Source: Bog-473 sp963791995
Lineage (GTDB): Bacteria; Actinomycetota; Acidimicrobiia; Acidimicrobiales; RAAP-2
Length of the DNA stretch: 64,000 nucleotides
NCBI GenBank assembly: GCA_963791995.1
Contig: CAWBUQ010000005.1
Location: 142,696-206,695 of the forward strand
Direction: 5' to 3'
Made by a program: the position numbers and the translations under genes. The notes beneath the pieces are model-generated. The model saw only the letters and a program-made list of their open reading frames with translations. It was not told where the DNA came from and ran no database searches. Each line of letters starts with the position of its first letter. Position 1 is the stretch's first letter. This document shows, one piece after another, positions 18,708 to 28,285 of the stretch.

Positions 18708-19076
18708 ATGCACCGTAACGCCCGCCTAACCCCAGCTGGTCGACTCTTGCTCTGCCAGCGCACCGAGGCCGGCTGGCCCGTTGCCCACGCCGCAGCGGCC
18801 ATGGGTATTTCACGCGATCGCGCCTACGTCTGGTGGCGTCGCTACCAAGAAGAGGGGCTGAGTGGGCTCGAGGACCGCTCCAGCAGACCGCACCGGTGCC
18901 CCCGACAGACTCGCCCGGCGCTCGAGCGCCGCATCCTCACGTTGCGCCAGAGCAAAGGGCTCGGTCCGGCACGCATCGCCGGCATCGTCGGGCGCCCAGC
19001 CTCGACGGTGCACCGGGTCTTGGTGCGTCAAGGGCTCAATCGTCTCGACCACCTGGACCGATCCATCCGGGGCTGA
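18708..19076 (+). pseudogene. IS481-type transposase N-terminal fragment
   Basis: Starts at an ATG behind a perfect AAGGAGG. The 122 residues contain paired helix-turn-helix units (VAHAAAAMGISRDRAYVWWRRYQEEG, seen as two parts, and ARIAGIVGRPASTVHRVLVRQG) typical of the IS481 N terminus. The family continues with an rve integrase core of about 200 residues, which is absent; the frame stops at 19076 and phage Dam sequence begins at once. Remnant of a deleted element. Confidence 0.75.
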
Positions 19077-19078
19077 CC

Positions 19079-19640
19079 GAGGCTGATTTGAAGGCGCGGC
19101 TTCGAGAGACCTCCGGGTCCGGCAAGTCGCCCGACGAATGGGCCACCCCCAAGGAAATCGTGGTGCGCGCCACGGACTTCTTCGACGGCACGATCGACAC
19201 TGACCCGGCATCGAATCAGGGAACTCCTCGTGTTCCAGCGTCGGTGCGCTACACCGCCGAGGAAGACGCCTTGTCGCAGATTTGGAAGGGGCGCGTCTTT
19301 TGCAAACCTCCTTACCGGCGACAGCGTGTCCTGCATGAGTGGGTCACTAAAGCGCGGCTTGAGTACGACGTGGCGAGGTCTCCGAAATGCTGTTGCCCGT
19401 CCCCGCTCAGACCGAGAAGGCATGGTTCGCCAACATGCGGGTTCCTTTCGCCATGCAACCGCCGCGACCGATCCCGTTCGCCAACGGTTTGGGCAACCCA
19501 CGGCGGCCTCGACGAAGATGGTTGGCGTCATGGGTGTTCCTGATTCGGCCAACGAAGACACGCGACGCATGGGATCAATTCGTTGGGCGATGTCCCCCCG
19601 TCGCATCAGGCTCGCGAGTTGGTGGAAACCGAACGAACGG
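19079..19640 (+). pseudogene. phage-type DNA N-6-adenine methyltransferase remnant
   Basis: Recognised by the order of segments typical of the phage Dam family: DEWATPKEIVVRATDFF, IDTDPASN, RYTAEEDALSQIWKGRVF and then KPPY in place of the usual (N/D)PPY. After a frame break near 19390 the C-terminal part follows (LLPVPAQTEKAWFANM, then PIPFANGLGN). The N terminus is missing where the IS481 fragment abuts. The aberrant KPPY and the frame break indicate loss of activity. Points to a phage or phage-like ancestry for this part of the island. Confidence 0.6.
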
Positions 19641-20690
19641 GAGGCCGACCAGAAGGGAGAGCTGCTCTCGGTCCCCATTTCGCTGAGTCTCCTGTGGCTG
19701 GTGCTGGCGGTACTCACGGTTCTTGAGGCGGGCAATGACCTCTTCGGCCTTGCAGGTCCAAACTGGCTCTATGACGACTGGGTCCACAATGCAGTTCTCG
19801 GTATCTGCGCCCTGCTTGTCCTCGGCCGTGCCAGCTTTGAACCTGTTGCACGCCGGGCCTGGCTGGCGTTTGGATCCGCGCTGGCTCTCTGGTTCCTTGG
19901 GAGCGCCGCGTGGAGCGTGACCTACGGCGGGCGAGTCAACGTTCCCTATCCCACGTTCGCAGACATCCTGTGGTTGGCCTGGTACCCGCTCGTCGCCGTC
20001 GGCATGTTTTACTTAATCCGGCTGCGCGTTCCTCGCTTCGAGCTCCATCGTTGGATGGACGGGATTGCTGTGACCTTGCTAGTGCTGGCGGCTGGGTTCG
20101 CCCTGGTGATTCAACCCGTCGCGGAGCACAAGACGGTCGGGGCGCTGGCAACTGTCGTCGCCTTCATCTATCCGGTTCTCGACCTGCTGCTCATCGGAGC
20201 GGTGCTCGGCGTTTATGGCTTGCTTGGCTGGCGTCCAGAGAGAATGTGGATCCTGATCGGCTTGGCCATCCTCAGCACATCGATAGCCGACGCCGCCTTT
20301 GCAGTGCAGGAGGCCCAGACTCGAGCTGTCGTGTCTGGAAATCGCTATGACTTCGTGTGGACGGCGGGCGCACTGCTGATCGCCCTGGCGGCTTGGACCC
20401 AGGCGCCGGATGAAGAATCGGATCCGGAGACGGTCACGGGGATGCGGGCGGTCGCTCTCGCCCTCTTTGCGCAGGCTCTGGCCGTCGGGATTCAGACGTA
20501 TGCAGTCTTCAGAGAGGTTGGGAGGAGTGAGCGGATCGTGACAATTGTGGTGCTCGTGGTGGCTTCTATCCAGATCGTCCTCACCCGACCGCGGACGGGT
20601 CTAGGTGAGAGTCATCAACTGACCGAAGGCGAGGAGTCGATAGCGCTCAAGCACCATCCCTCGTCAAAGAGTGATAGGCAGCGGTCATAG
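19590..20690 (+). CDS. multi-pass membrane protein resembling the sensor half of GGDEF/EAL proteins
   Basis: About 366 residues with eight or nine predicted hydrophobic helices. The pattern NWLYDDWVHNAVLG, LWFLGSAAWS, VPYPTFADILWLAWYP and WILIGLAILSTSIADAAFAV is like the membrane N-terminal region of actinobacterial diguanylate cyclases. No GGDEF, EAL or kinase domain follows; the C-terminal 40 residues are polar and end at 20690. ATG 19590 (or 19569) is a guess, because the frame is open upstream into the Dam remnant. Function unknown, possibly an orphan sensor. Confidence 0.55.
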   Translation: MSPRRIRLASWWKPNEREADQKGELLSVPISLSLLWLVLAVLTVLEAGNDLFGLAGPNWLYDDWVHNAVLGICALLVLGRASFEPVARRAWLAFGSALALWFLGSAAWSVTYGGRVNVPYPTFADILWLAWYPLVAVGMFYLIRLRVPRFELHRWMDGIAVTLLVLAAGFALVIQPVAEHKTVGALATVVAFIYPVLDLLLIGAVLGVYGLLGWRPERMWILIGLAILSTSIADAAFAVQEAQTRAVVSGNRYDFVWTAGALLIALAAWTQAPDEESDPETVTGMRAVALALFAQALAVGIQTYAVFREVGRSERIVTIVVLVVASIQIVLTRPRTGLGESHQLTEGEESIALKHHPSSKSDRQRS

Positions 20691-20697
20691 ACAGTCT

Positions 20698-21835
20698 CTA
20701 GGTCGCCTTCGGGCTTTCCAGCACATTGCTTTCCAATAAGCCAAGACCATCGGACGGCACAATGATCGAATTATGATTGGGCGTCTCCTGACCCAATATG
20801 CCGCCGGGCGGCAATGGCGCCCCGTCGTTCTGCGACTCGGTTGCCTCACCGGCGAGGGCGAACGACAGGAGTGTGGCGGCGGCGTATGTAGGCGGTGTCT
20901 TCCCGTCGGGTTGTGGCATCACCATCAGATGGAGCAAGCCACCGAACGAGTTAGAGGTGTAGTGCGTCGCGGCGCCACAGGATGGATCGCTGCAGAGCGC
21001 AACCGGATGCACCTTGCCACCGTCCTGCCAGACGAAGTCGATGCCCTCTTGCTCGCCCACAATTCTGCGGGAGATCTCAAGCCGACGCGTGCCATTCGAC
21101 GTGTCGATGGACCACACTTGGTGAACGTTGCCGATCGTGCCAGCCAGGTAGACGCGACCCCGGTAGAACCCGCCGCCATCAACGCCGGACGAGGGGACAG
21201 CCTTCTTCAGGGTCGTAACGGGCTTGATTGCAGCGTGGGTCGGCCATGAGTGGGAAGCTGAGATGTCGGCCATGTCGTAGGCCAAGAGGTTGTTGCCCGA
21301 GGAAGTCCACAGCAGCTTGCCATTCGGAGAGACGGCGGCCCACATGGCCTTCTTGATGGTGGCCGGGTCCAGCTTCACTTCGAACTCCCAGGCCAACGTG
21401 ACCGGGTCCGCGACGCAAATCGCCCCCGTGTTTGCGCAGTTGGTTCCGTTGTAGCGCTCCATGGGGAGAAGTACTCCGGTATCTTTGGAGTAGGCGATGG
21501 CCCCGATGTGGTTGTACTCGTCGCGGGCGGCGACGGCCGCCGGAATGTACGGCGTGGTGCCTGCGATCTGGGTCAACGAGCTGTCGGTCTTGAACAGCCC
21601 GTTGTCGACGCCGTCGAAAAAGAAGTTCCCGTGATCGTCCTCGGTCATCCCCTGGTAGTAGAAGATTCGCAGGGACGTGGTCGACACCAGGTGCCAGCGG
21701 CCCGGGTCCTTCTGCACGGTCGCGGCACCTGATGCCGATGCGGAGGAATACGGTTGCCCCGAGCACTGCCACGACTATCGCCGCCGCACAGCGCAAGAGG
21801 ATCTGCATTCCCCGTTTTCTCGAAAGCTCTCTCAT
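20698..21835 (-). CDS. secreted or membrane-anchored propeller-like hypothetical protein, frame broken
   Basis: ATG at 21835 gives a basic start and one hydrophobic helix (AAAIVVAVLGATVFL). Near 21730 the frame steps forward one base into a 340-residue domain. That domain has repeated units such as GNFFFDGVDNGLFKTD, AVSPNGKLLWTSSGNNLLAYD and GRVYLAGTIGNVHQVWSID, suggesting a beta-propeller. I see no catalytic motif. Base composition is lower in GC than the flanking chromosome, in keeping with the island. Confidence 0.5.
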
Positions 21836-22203
21836 TAGAAATCGATCTTTCCCCGAGTGCTGGTTTCCCAATTGCTGGCATTCTTCTCGAATTCACATCC
21901 GCCGAGAGGCCCCGGTGGTGCCTTTAGGATGCGTGATGCCCTGTGGCGCGACGCCGCCGTGGGTCCGCTGTTTGAGCCTCATCCTGTCGATCACGCCTTC
22001 ACCCCTTTTCGGAGATCGTCAACGTCACTGCCACCCGGCGATTCGCATAGATCTGAGTGCTCTGGAATAGCCGTGAACCGACACGGGCTTGGCCTGATCG
22101 GCGGTGACGTATGTCGGGGCGCGATGTCGTTGACAACGGACGGCACTCTCCTGATTGACCTACTTCAGTTTGGCCCGTAGTACAACCTGTTTTGGCAGCA
22201 CGC

Positions 22204-22243
22204 GAAGCGGCCCCGCGGACGGAAGAGGACGCAGGGCCGCTTC
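22204..22243. repeat. perfect 10-bp inverted repeat
   Basis: GAAGCGGCCC (22204-22213) and GGGCCGCTTC (22234-22243) with a 20-nt loop. No T-run on either side, so a simple intrinsic terminator is not indicated. Confidence 0.85.
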
Positions 22244-22293
22244 CTTGCGCCGTGCTCGCCCCAGGTGGGTCGTCGGCGTTGAACACGGTTGTG

Positions 22294-22350
22294 ACGCCCG
22301 CCGAGCGGTCCCAGTGCCCCGTGACTGACGAAGTACGGCTCGGCGGGCGT
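22294..22350. repeat. perfect 13-bp inverted repeat
   Basis: ACGCCCGCCGAGC (22294-22306) pairs with GCTCGGCGGGCGT (22338-22350) across a 31-nt loop. Together with the hairpin 50 bp upstream it may be a structured RNA, a pair of terminators or protein-binding sites. Confidence 0.85.
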
Positions 22351-22413
22351 GTCTCACAGCTACCCCTTGTCGGGTCGCCCAAACTGGAAGATGCATAAGA
22401 CTATTGGAAGAAA

Positions 22414-22448
22414 GTCAGCTACCAAGGGAAGGTCAGCTACCAAGGGAA
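22414..22448. repeat. 17-bp tandem direct repeat
   Basis: GTCAGCTACCAAGGGAA at 22414-22430 and 22432-22448, period 18. Confidence 0.85.
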
Positions 22449-22747
22449 CGACGGACCAGAGCGCGTGTTCTGAAAGAAGGCGCGCCTGGTCGTAAGTAGT
22501 CGTAGTCGTTCTGACTAGGAGCGTCCGCACCGAGGTCTCTCCTCACGCCTGCACAGATTGGTTAAACAAGCCGCGCGTACTGAACGTTATGCGGACCGCG
22601 ACTGGCGAAGCACTCGACGTCATCCGCTGCACCAGCCGGCCGCGATTGAACCACCGCCCACACGGGTACATGTACTCATGTCAACTAAGGCTGGTTTTGA
22701 ATTGGATTCACCTCGTTGAGGGGCGACGATCCACTTGGGAGGAAGCC

Positions 22748-23833
22748 ATGAAGTGGTTACGACGAATTGGTGTTGCAGCGGTCGCCGTTCTGGGCATGGC
22801 GACCATGCCGCTCATCGGCGGAGCATCGGCTGGGGCGGCGATCCCGTCGTCAGCGTTGGTCGCCACGCCGTACCTCGCCTCAGTTGCCATGGCGCCTACC
22901 CCGGGAGGCAATGGCTATTGGATGGTGGGCCTCGACGGCGGTGTCTTCTCGTTCGGCGATGCGACCTACTACGGGTCGCTTCCGGGCTTGGGCATAAGAG
23001 TGAATGACATCGTGGGAATCGCCTCGACCTCGGACGGGCGCGGGTATTGGCTGCTCGGTGCCGACGGCGGTGTGTTCGCATTCGGTGACGCCACGTACCA
23101 CGGCTCACTGCCCGGCGTGCTCGGAGGGCCTGCTCCCAACCCGATGACTTCCATCGTGCGGACCCCAGATGGCCTTGGCTACTGGATCGTCGGCACCGAT
23201 GGCGGAGTGTTCACCTTCGGTGATGCCGGGTTCTATGGTTCATTGCCTGGCATCAACGTCGCTCCGCAAAATGCTCGCGTGGCGGATTCAGTAGTCTTTC
23301 ACGCATACGCCGCTTCGCAGGACGTCTTCTTGGCGCCCACCCCCGACGGCCATGGTTACTGGATGGCTGATTCGGCGGGTGACGTCTTCAGCTTCGGGAA
23401 CGCGCAGTTCCACGGCTCCTTGCCCGGCCTGCTCGGTCCATTCGCAAAGCCCTCGGCTCATGATGTCGTGACCGGCCATCAGGCTACGGTTCCCATCACC
23501 GGGTTTGCCGCCACCGGTGACGGTGGCGGTTACTGGATGGCGGCCACCGACGGCAGCATCTACACCTTTGGCGATGCCGCCAACTACGGATCGCTCCCGG
23601 CCCTCGGGCTCACCGCGCCGCCTGTCGTGGTCTATGGCTACAGCCCGCCCTCGACGGTCGGGCTCAGTATTCCGTTGGCCAACATCTCAAGCCTCGTGCG
23701 GACGCCAGACGGCGGGGGATACTGGCTCACCTCACTCAACGGCGGAGTCTTCAGCTTCGGTGATGCCCAGTTCCATGGCTCGGTTCCCGGTGTGCCGTCC
23801 TCGATCGATGGCGTGGCTGGGTTGGCTCCCTAA
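22748..23833 (+). CDS. secreted GYW/DGGVFxFG-repeat protein
   Basis: A 361-residue exported protein. ATG 22748 follows GGGAGGAAGCC. The signal peptide is a basic start plus GVAAVAVLGMATMPLIGGAS with an AGA cleavage region. The mature protein is about six units of the form GYWMVGLDGGVFSFGDATYY plus GSLPG, each about 45 residues, predicted to form a beta-propeller. Longer inserts separate some units. Such proteins are numerous in Acidimicrobiia and are presumed cell-surface or secreted; their ligands are unknown to me. Intact frame; a related repeat domain occurs at 54.7-56.2 kb. Confidence 0.8.
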   Translation: MKWLRRIGVAAVAVLGMATMPLIGGASAGAAIPSSALVATPYLASVAMAPTPGGNGYWMVGLDGGVFSFGDATYYGSLPGLGIRVNDIVGIASTSDGRGYWLLGADGGVFAFGDATYHGSLPGVLGGPAPNPMTSIVRTPDGLGYWIVGTDGGVFTFGDAGFYGSLPGINVAPQNARVADSVVFHAYAASQDVFLAPTPDGHGYWMADSAGDVFSFGNAQFHGSLPGLLGPFAKPSAHDVVTGHQATVPITGFAATGDGGGYWMAATDGSIYTFGDAANYGSLPALGLTAPPVVVYGYSPPSTVGLSIPLANISSLVRTPDGGGYWLTSLNGGVFSFGDAQFHGSVPGVPSSIDGVAGLAP

Positions 23834-24224
23834 TGAGTAACAGGGGTGAGACGTCCGCGGTAACGACAATGCGCTGACCGAGGAGTTGATCGTCGGGCGA
23901 ATGGAAGCCCGACGGCGCGCATCTCTTTCTCGGGACACGGCCAGCGCGAGTACTGCGAGTAACGGCGCAAACCGTCGCGCCCGGTTGGCCTCTCTCGCGG
24001 TCGAAACCTCGATGGACCAACGGGGCCTTTCCTTGAGTGGGTTTACTCGCATGGTAAGGCGGAATTTTGAAGCCGATAGCGATTCGGTTAAGACCTTGGC
24101 TGGTCATGCGCGCCTTTTCTCAACTGCGATCCCTGATACGAGCCTCGAGCCTCAACGACAGTGTCACTTGATGGATCCCCGCGGAGACATCTTCGGCGGT
24201 TTATGGCCGCTCCGCAGCTCAGTC
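23834..24224. other. gene-free stretch
   Basis: No supported gene, repeat or RNA seen. It separates the GYW-repeat gene from three transposon or protein remnants. Confidence 0.5.
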
Positions 24225-24365
24225 CTAAACGCGCACTGTCTTCGACTGAGCCAAGACATTTCCGTCTGCGTCGAGCGCGACGGCCGCGGCATAATTCGTA
24301 TCGACGGCGACGGGTAGGGCCGTCTCGAATCCGGTGCGGGCTACCGTGGCTGCGAGCTGCATCGT
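24225..24365 (-). pseudogene. C-terminal remnant of an arylsulfotransferase-like secreted protein
   Basis: The minus strand reads QLAATVARTGFETALPVAVD then NYAAAVALDADGNVLAQSKT and stops at 24225. This resembles the C-terminal Ig-like tail of actinobacterial arylsulfotransferase (ASST) family proteins (FET.xPV.....YxxVxALDAxGxVLxxS). Its 5' part is gone where the IstB remnant begins. Short, so the family call is tentative. Confidence 0.35.
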
Positions 24366-24603
24366 CATGACGACGAACCTCGGCGTGAGTTCGTTGGGGG
24401 AAGATCTTCGACGACCCGATGGTCGCCGCCGCCATGCTCGGTCGCCTGCTGCACCGCAGCGTCGTGTTCAACATCGACGGCGAGAGCTACCGGATGCGCT
24501 CCATCGGACTCGCACCGAAGGCATCCGGAAGGGGGTGTCGAAGGTCAAGGAGTGGCCTCAGACCACACAACTCACCGGGTCATTCACTGGGGAATTTCGA
24601 TGA
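24366..24603 (+). pseudogene. IS21 helper ATPase (IstB) C-terminal remnant
   Basis: TTNLGVSSLGE followed, one frame over, by FDDPMVAAAMLGRLLHRSVV and NIDGESYRMRS matches the end of IstB ATPases, which normally assist the IstA transposase. Walker motifs are absent. It ends in IS21-like terminal repeats at 24588-24623. Confidence 0.7.
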
Positions 24604-24623
24604 TCGCCCCTGGGGAGTTTCGA
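24588..24623. repeat. IS21-type terminal repeats, right end
   Basis: TGGGGAATTTCGA (24588-24600) and TGGGGAGTTTCGA (24611-24623), start-to-start spacing 23. The same pair with the same spacing occurs at 29697-29732. Confidence 0.6.
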
Positions 24624-24682
24624 AATCGGCGGCGCGTCTGCCCTCGAGCTTCGCCAGCACCTCAAAATCAAACAACACGGAC

Positions 24683-25019
24683 TGACAGACATCGTGCCAC
24701 CACCGTCGTCGACAACGTCTCGACGCACAAGACCCCCGAGATCAAGCGCTGGTTGGTGCGCCACCCGCGCTTTCACCTGCACTTCACACCCACCTACAGC
24801 TCGTGGATCAACCTCATCGAGCGCTGGTTCGCCGAGCTGACCACCAAGTGGCTACGCCGGGGGACCCATCGCTCGACCAAGGAGCTCGAAGCCTCCATCA
24901 CCACATGGGTCGGACACTGGAATGACGACCCCAAGCCCTTCGTCTGGCACAAAAGCGCTGACGAGATCCTCGAGACGCTCGCGGGCTACTGCATGCGGAT
25001 CTCTGACTCAGGTCATTAG
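24683..25019 (+). pseudogene. IS630-type transposase C-terminal remnant
   Basis: About 105 residues of a DDE transposase: VVDNVSTHKTPEIKRWLV (second Asp), FTPTYSSWINLIERWF (Glu) and DEILETLAGYC at the end. It is clearly related to, but diverged from, the intact transposase at 17.4-18.5 kb. The N-terminal two thirds are missing, so it is inactive. Confidence 0.8.
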
Positions 25020-25058
25020 CTCGACTTGCTTAGCTTAGCGTTTCGGGGGAAAGTCCGA

Positions 25059-26165
25059 TTATGTGGTGCAAGTGGGCGCACTGCCTACGAGAAGGTCCTG
25101 GCTCCAACCTTTGAGTGTGGCAGGAGTGTCACCGGTGAAACCGAGATTCTGAGCGGTCTTCGGCCAGAACTCGATCGAGTTGGCATGCTCGGCCACCGCC
25201 ACGGCAACTGCCTGGCAGGCCACAGTCCCGGTGGTGGCCGGTGAGTTCATCTGGAAGGCCACGGCGGTATTGCTCGGGTCCGCCGCGTAGAGGCTGTTGA
25301 TCTCGTTGTAGACAAAGGACCCGCTTTGGCTCGCGTCGAGGGCGTTGTTGCCCAGGATGCACCAGGGACCGCTCGAGGCAAGGGAATCGGCGCAACGCTC
25401 CATGACCTCCGCAGTCACTGAGTCGTCGATACCCCTCTGCCCGGACGCCGAGATCGTGGTGAACGAACTGAACGGGTAGTAGATCGCCGTGTGATACCAG
25501 GGGGCGTAGTCGTTCAACGCGCCATCGAGGCAAGATTGCTGCGCTGCGTCGGTCCATCCGTCAGCTAACAGGACCGAGGTCACGTCGGGGGTTGCTGCCA
25601 TGATCATCGGCTCGTCCGTGAGCGACGCACACGACGCCACCACCACCTCGTTGATAAGTGGATTGTTGTCATAGCGCTGGGCGAGTGCCGACTGCAGTGC
25701 GGCCCAGGCGGCGCGGTAGTCGGGTTTCCACCACTGTCCCACCGTGGCTGGTTGGTTGTTCACATCAGTCGAGATCGGCATCCCATCCATCGTCTTGGCC
25801 CACTGGGGAGCGTCGTTAGCAGCCCACACGCGGAGCTTGACCCCAAGAGTGGCTCCGGGATGGGCACTGTTATAGGCAGAGACCGCGGCCAGGTCCGCGT
25901 CGAGCGTCGAGAAGTCGAAAATTCCCGGACTGGGTTCGAGCTGTGACCAGGACACGTCAACCACCGTCCCTATCAAGCCCGGCGAGCTTGCCGCCACTTC
26001 GGAGAGATCAATCACGGGGTACGGCTGAGCGAGATGAAAGTAGGTCTCACTGCCTTTGTTTACGATCCCTGAGAGCAGGGGCTTGTAGCCCGGTTCAGTG
26101 GGGGTGCAGGCGGCGATCACGACGCCCGTCAGCACCACGAGACCGGCGAGTGCGAGACGACGCAT
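25059..26165 (-). CDS. lipoprotein with a glycoside-hydrolase-like TIM-barrel
   Basis: 368 residues. ATG 26165 follows AAAGGACG. The signal peptide ends in the lipobox VIAAC, so it is probably lipid-anchored outside the membrane. DVSWSQLEPSPGIFDFSTLD near residue 70 is the (W)xxLEPxxGxFDF signature seen at the start of GH5/GH42-type barrels, followed by RVWAANDAPQWAK and later NEVVVASCASLTDEP. The acid/base and nucleophile Glu cannot be assigned with confidence. Probably binds or cleaves a polysaccharide. Intact frame. The GDSL gene lies upstream on the same strand. Confidence 0.6.
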   Translation of the reverse strand: MRRLALAGLVVLTGVVIAACTPTEPGYKPLLSGIVNKGSETYFHLAQPYPVIDLSEVAASSPGLIGTVVDVSWSQLEPSPGIFDFSTLDADLAAVSAYNSAHPGATLGVKLRVWAANDAPQWAKTMDGMPISTDVNNQPATVGQWWKPDYRAAWAALQSALAQRYDNNPLINEVVVASCASLTDEPMIMAATPDVTSVLLADGWTDAAQQSCLDGALNDYAPWYHTAIYYPFSSFTTISASGQRGIDDSVTAEVMERCADSLASSGPWCILGNNALDASQSGSFVYNEINSLYAADPSNTAVAFQMNSPATTGTVACQAVAVAVAEHANSIEFWPKTAQNLGFTGDTPATLKGWSQDLLVGSAPTCTT

Positions 26166-26271
26166 GGCAATGCGTCCTTTCTGGACCGAGCCGAAACCTA
26201 TTTGGCCCGGCGACTCTTGGGCAGCGACGTTCAATGCTTTTGTCAGGTGACTGTTTGCCGAGGCAACGCTG

Positions 26272-27955
26272 TCAGTTCGCCACCGTGATCGTGACACCGG
26301 GACTTGCACCTGAGACACCACCTGGGTAAGTCGCGATGCTCTGAAGCGTGTAGGTGCCATTTTGCACGTTCGTCGAGTTCCAAGCGGCCAGCCACCCGTA
26401 GATGGTTGGGGTGGCAGTCGCGATCACCATAACGGGGAGGCTCCCGCCACTGAGTTCGTACTGGACCTTGGTCACTCCCGGTGACGTCGTGGCGTCGAGA
26501 TACGTGGTGCCTGAGAGGGAGGCGCCGTTCGAGGGCAGTACGACCGTGGTAGTGGGCGGTGGATTGCTCACCATGACGGTGATGCCGGGACTGGTGCCAC
26601 TTGTCCCGCCGGAACGCGCGACGCTCTGCAGCGTGTATGTGCCGTTCGGCACGCTGGTCGAGTTCCAAGCGGCCAGCCACCCGTAGATGGTTGGGGTGGC
26701 AGTGGCGATCACCGAATCGGTGAGGCTGCCGCCAGTCAGTTCGTACTGCACCGTGGTGACGCCCGGTGAGGTAATGGTGTCGAGATACGTGGTGCCTGAG
26801 AGGGAGGCGCCAGTTGAGGGCAGCACGACTGTCGTGGTGGGGGGCGTTACCGCGATGGTGGCGGGGTTGGTCGCTACCGATCCACTCGAGTTGGTAAAGA
26901 TGGCACGAACCTTCCATCCGTTCTCGAAGGGGGTCAGCGGCGCTGTTTCGGTCGTCTCCGTCCACCCCGCTACCGTGATCCACGTGGACCCGCCGTTTGT
27001 CGAGATCTGCCAGGTGACGGCGGGAGGCGGAAGCCCAGTGGCCGCTGCACTGAAGGTCGCGGTGCTGCCCGAGGTCACCGTCTGACTGACCGGGTCGAGC
27101 GTTACGGCCAAAGGCACGGAGAGCACCGCTTCGAACGTGCTGGCCAGCTCGGCGTAGCCGGTGTTGTTGGTATGCACGTTCGTCCCCCCCGAGGTGCACA
27201 TGTTGGTCCAGTTGCAGATGATCCCCACGTTTGCGGGCACCGTCGTCCCGTCCCACGAGCCGGTCATGGCCCAGTTCGACGTGTCGAAGGTGGATTCCAC
27301 GTTGGCAGGCACGACTCCGTAGTCCGAGTAGTCCGCGGCGAGGGCACTGTTGAGTTGACCCACGAGGGTGACGCTGTCTTGGGCTGCTTGCTGACCACTC
27401 GTACCGTCGAGCCAATATTCGAGGAACGGGTCGTAGTATTCAATCCCCATGATCGGCACAGAACCACCCGCGGCCCGCAGGCCGCTCAGGATCGTCGGCA
27501 GGTTCTGCTCCATCTTGGTCAAACCATTCTCAAAGCAGGACTCGTTGATGGTCCCCGCCGATGCGCATCCGAGGACATCGTCGGCACCGATGTCGATCGT
27601 GATGAACGATACCTGACCTGGGTGAGCCTGCAAAAACGCTTCGGCGTCACCGAGTTGGCTGCCAGTGGAGTACTTCGTGCAATGCCCGCCGTTGATCATT
27701 GTCGTGGTCGTCTCCCCCGCAGCCCAGGTTGACGACTTGGAGGCCGGGAATGCCCTTCTGAGCGTACGTGCCTAAGTCGTTCACGTAGTCGGCGCCGCCG
27801 GTCGACCCAGCTCCTGTGACCAGTGACGCGCCGAGTGCGATGTAGTAGCTCGTGGGAGTAGTCGCGGCGCCGGTCGCTGTCGCACCCAGCCCTGGCAGCA
27901 CACCCATCAGCGCCACCGCGACTCCTGCGACAAACCAACGACGAAATGCTCTCAC
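26272..27955 (-). CDS. secreted GDSL/SGNH-type hydrolase with Ig-like repeats, frame broken
   Basis: GTG at 27955 gives a signal peptide (WFVAGVAVALMGVLPGLGA) and then SYYIALGASLVTG, block I of SGNH hydrolases with GAS replacing GDS. After a +1 break near 27715 come FITIDIGADDVLGC (block III-like) and HTNNTGYAELA (block V-like His region). From about residue 235 there is one Ig-like domain (VTLDPVSQTVTSGSTATFSA), then two nearly identical repeats beginning TTTVVLPS.GASLSGTTYLD. Probably an extracellular esterase with a binding tail. About 560 residues. Confidence 0.65.
26395..26830. repeat. two near-identical 280-bp-spaced repeats inside the GDSL gene
   Basis: The segments around 26395-26540 and 26680-26825 share long runs of identical DNA encoding IYGWLAAWNST and SLSGTTYLD. 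They code for two tandem Ig-like modules and indicate recent internal duplication. Confidence 0.75.
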
Positions 27956-28189
27956 GTTGTAGCCACCCCGACTCAAGACACGAATGGGTCGCGTCCTTCC
28001 TCAACGACGGAATCTAGCGCGGGCACAATCACCGGTGCCTGTATTTTTCGGTCCCCAAACACAACCATCACAAGTCGGACTGCATTGGCCGGGTGCCCGC
28101 GGGATTCGAAGGAGCGTAGATGAAGCCGATGATCGGTAACGAAGTCAGAGCTCAAGTAGGACGCTGTCGATTAGATGGACCGCCGCCGG

Positions 28190-28285
28190 GCTTTGGTCAC
28201 CTCTGGACCACGTGTGTTCGGTCCGAGACGCAGGTAGGCCAGATCGCGAACGGATCTGTTGATAGGTGTCGAGGACTTCGCTCAC
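28190..28285 (-). pseudogene. IstB start remnant
   Basis: GTG at 28285 overlaps the IstA stop (GTGA), as in IS21 elements, and reads VSEVLDTYQQIRSR before the similarity is lost. Too short to be functional. Confidence 0.5.

Larger units (their letters stand above)
21836..22747. other. 912-bp gene-free stretch with hairpins and a short tandem repeat
   Basis: No convincing coding sequence on either strand. It contains two long inverted repeats (22204-22243 and 22294-22350) and a 17-bp tandem repeat (22414-22448). The last 60 bp carry the Shine-Dalgarno and presumably the promoter of the GYW-repeat gene. Confidence 0.6.

Noticed and set aside
22204..22350. Riboswitch or intrinsic terminators
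   Set aside because: No recognised aptamer consensus, no T-run after either stem, and the next gene starts 400 bp away.
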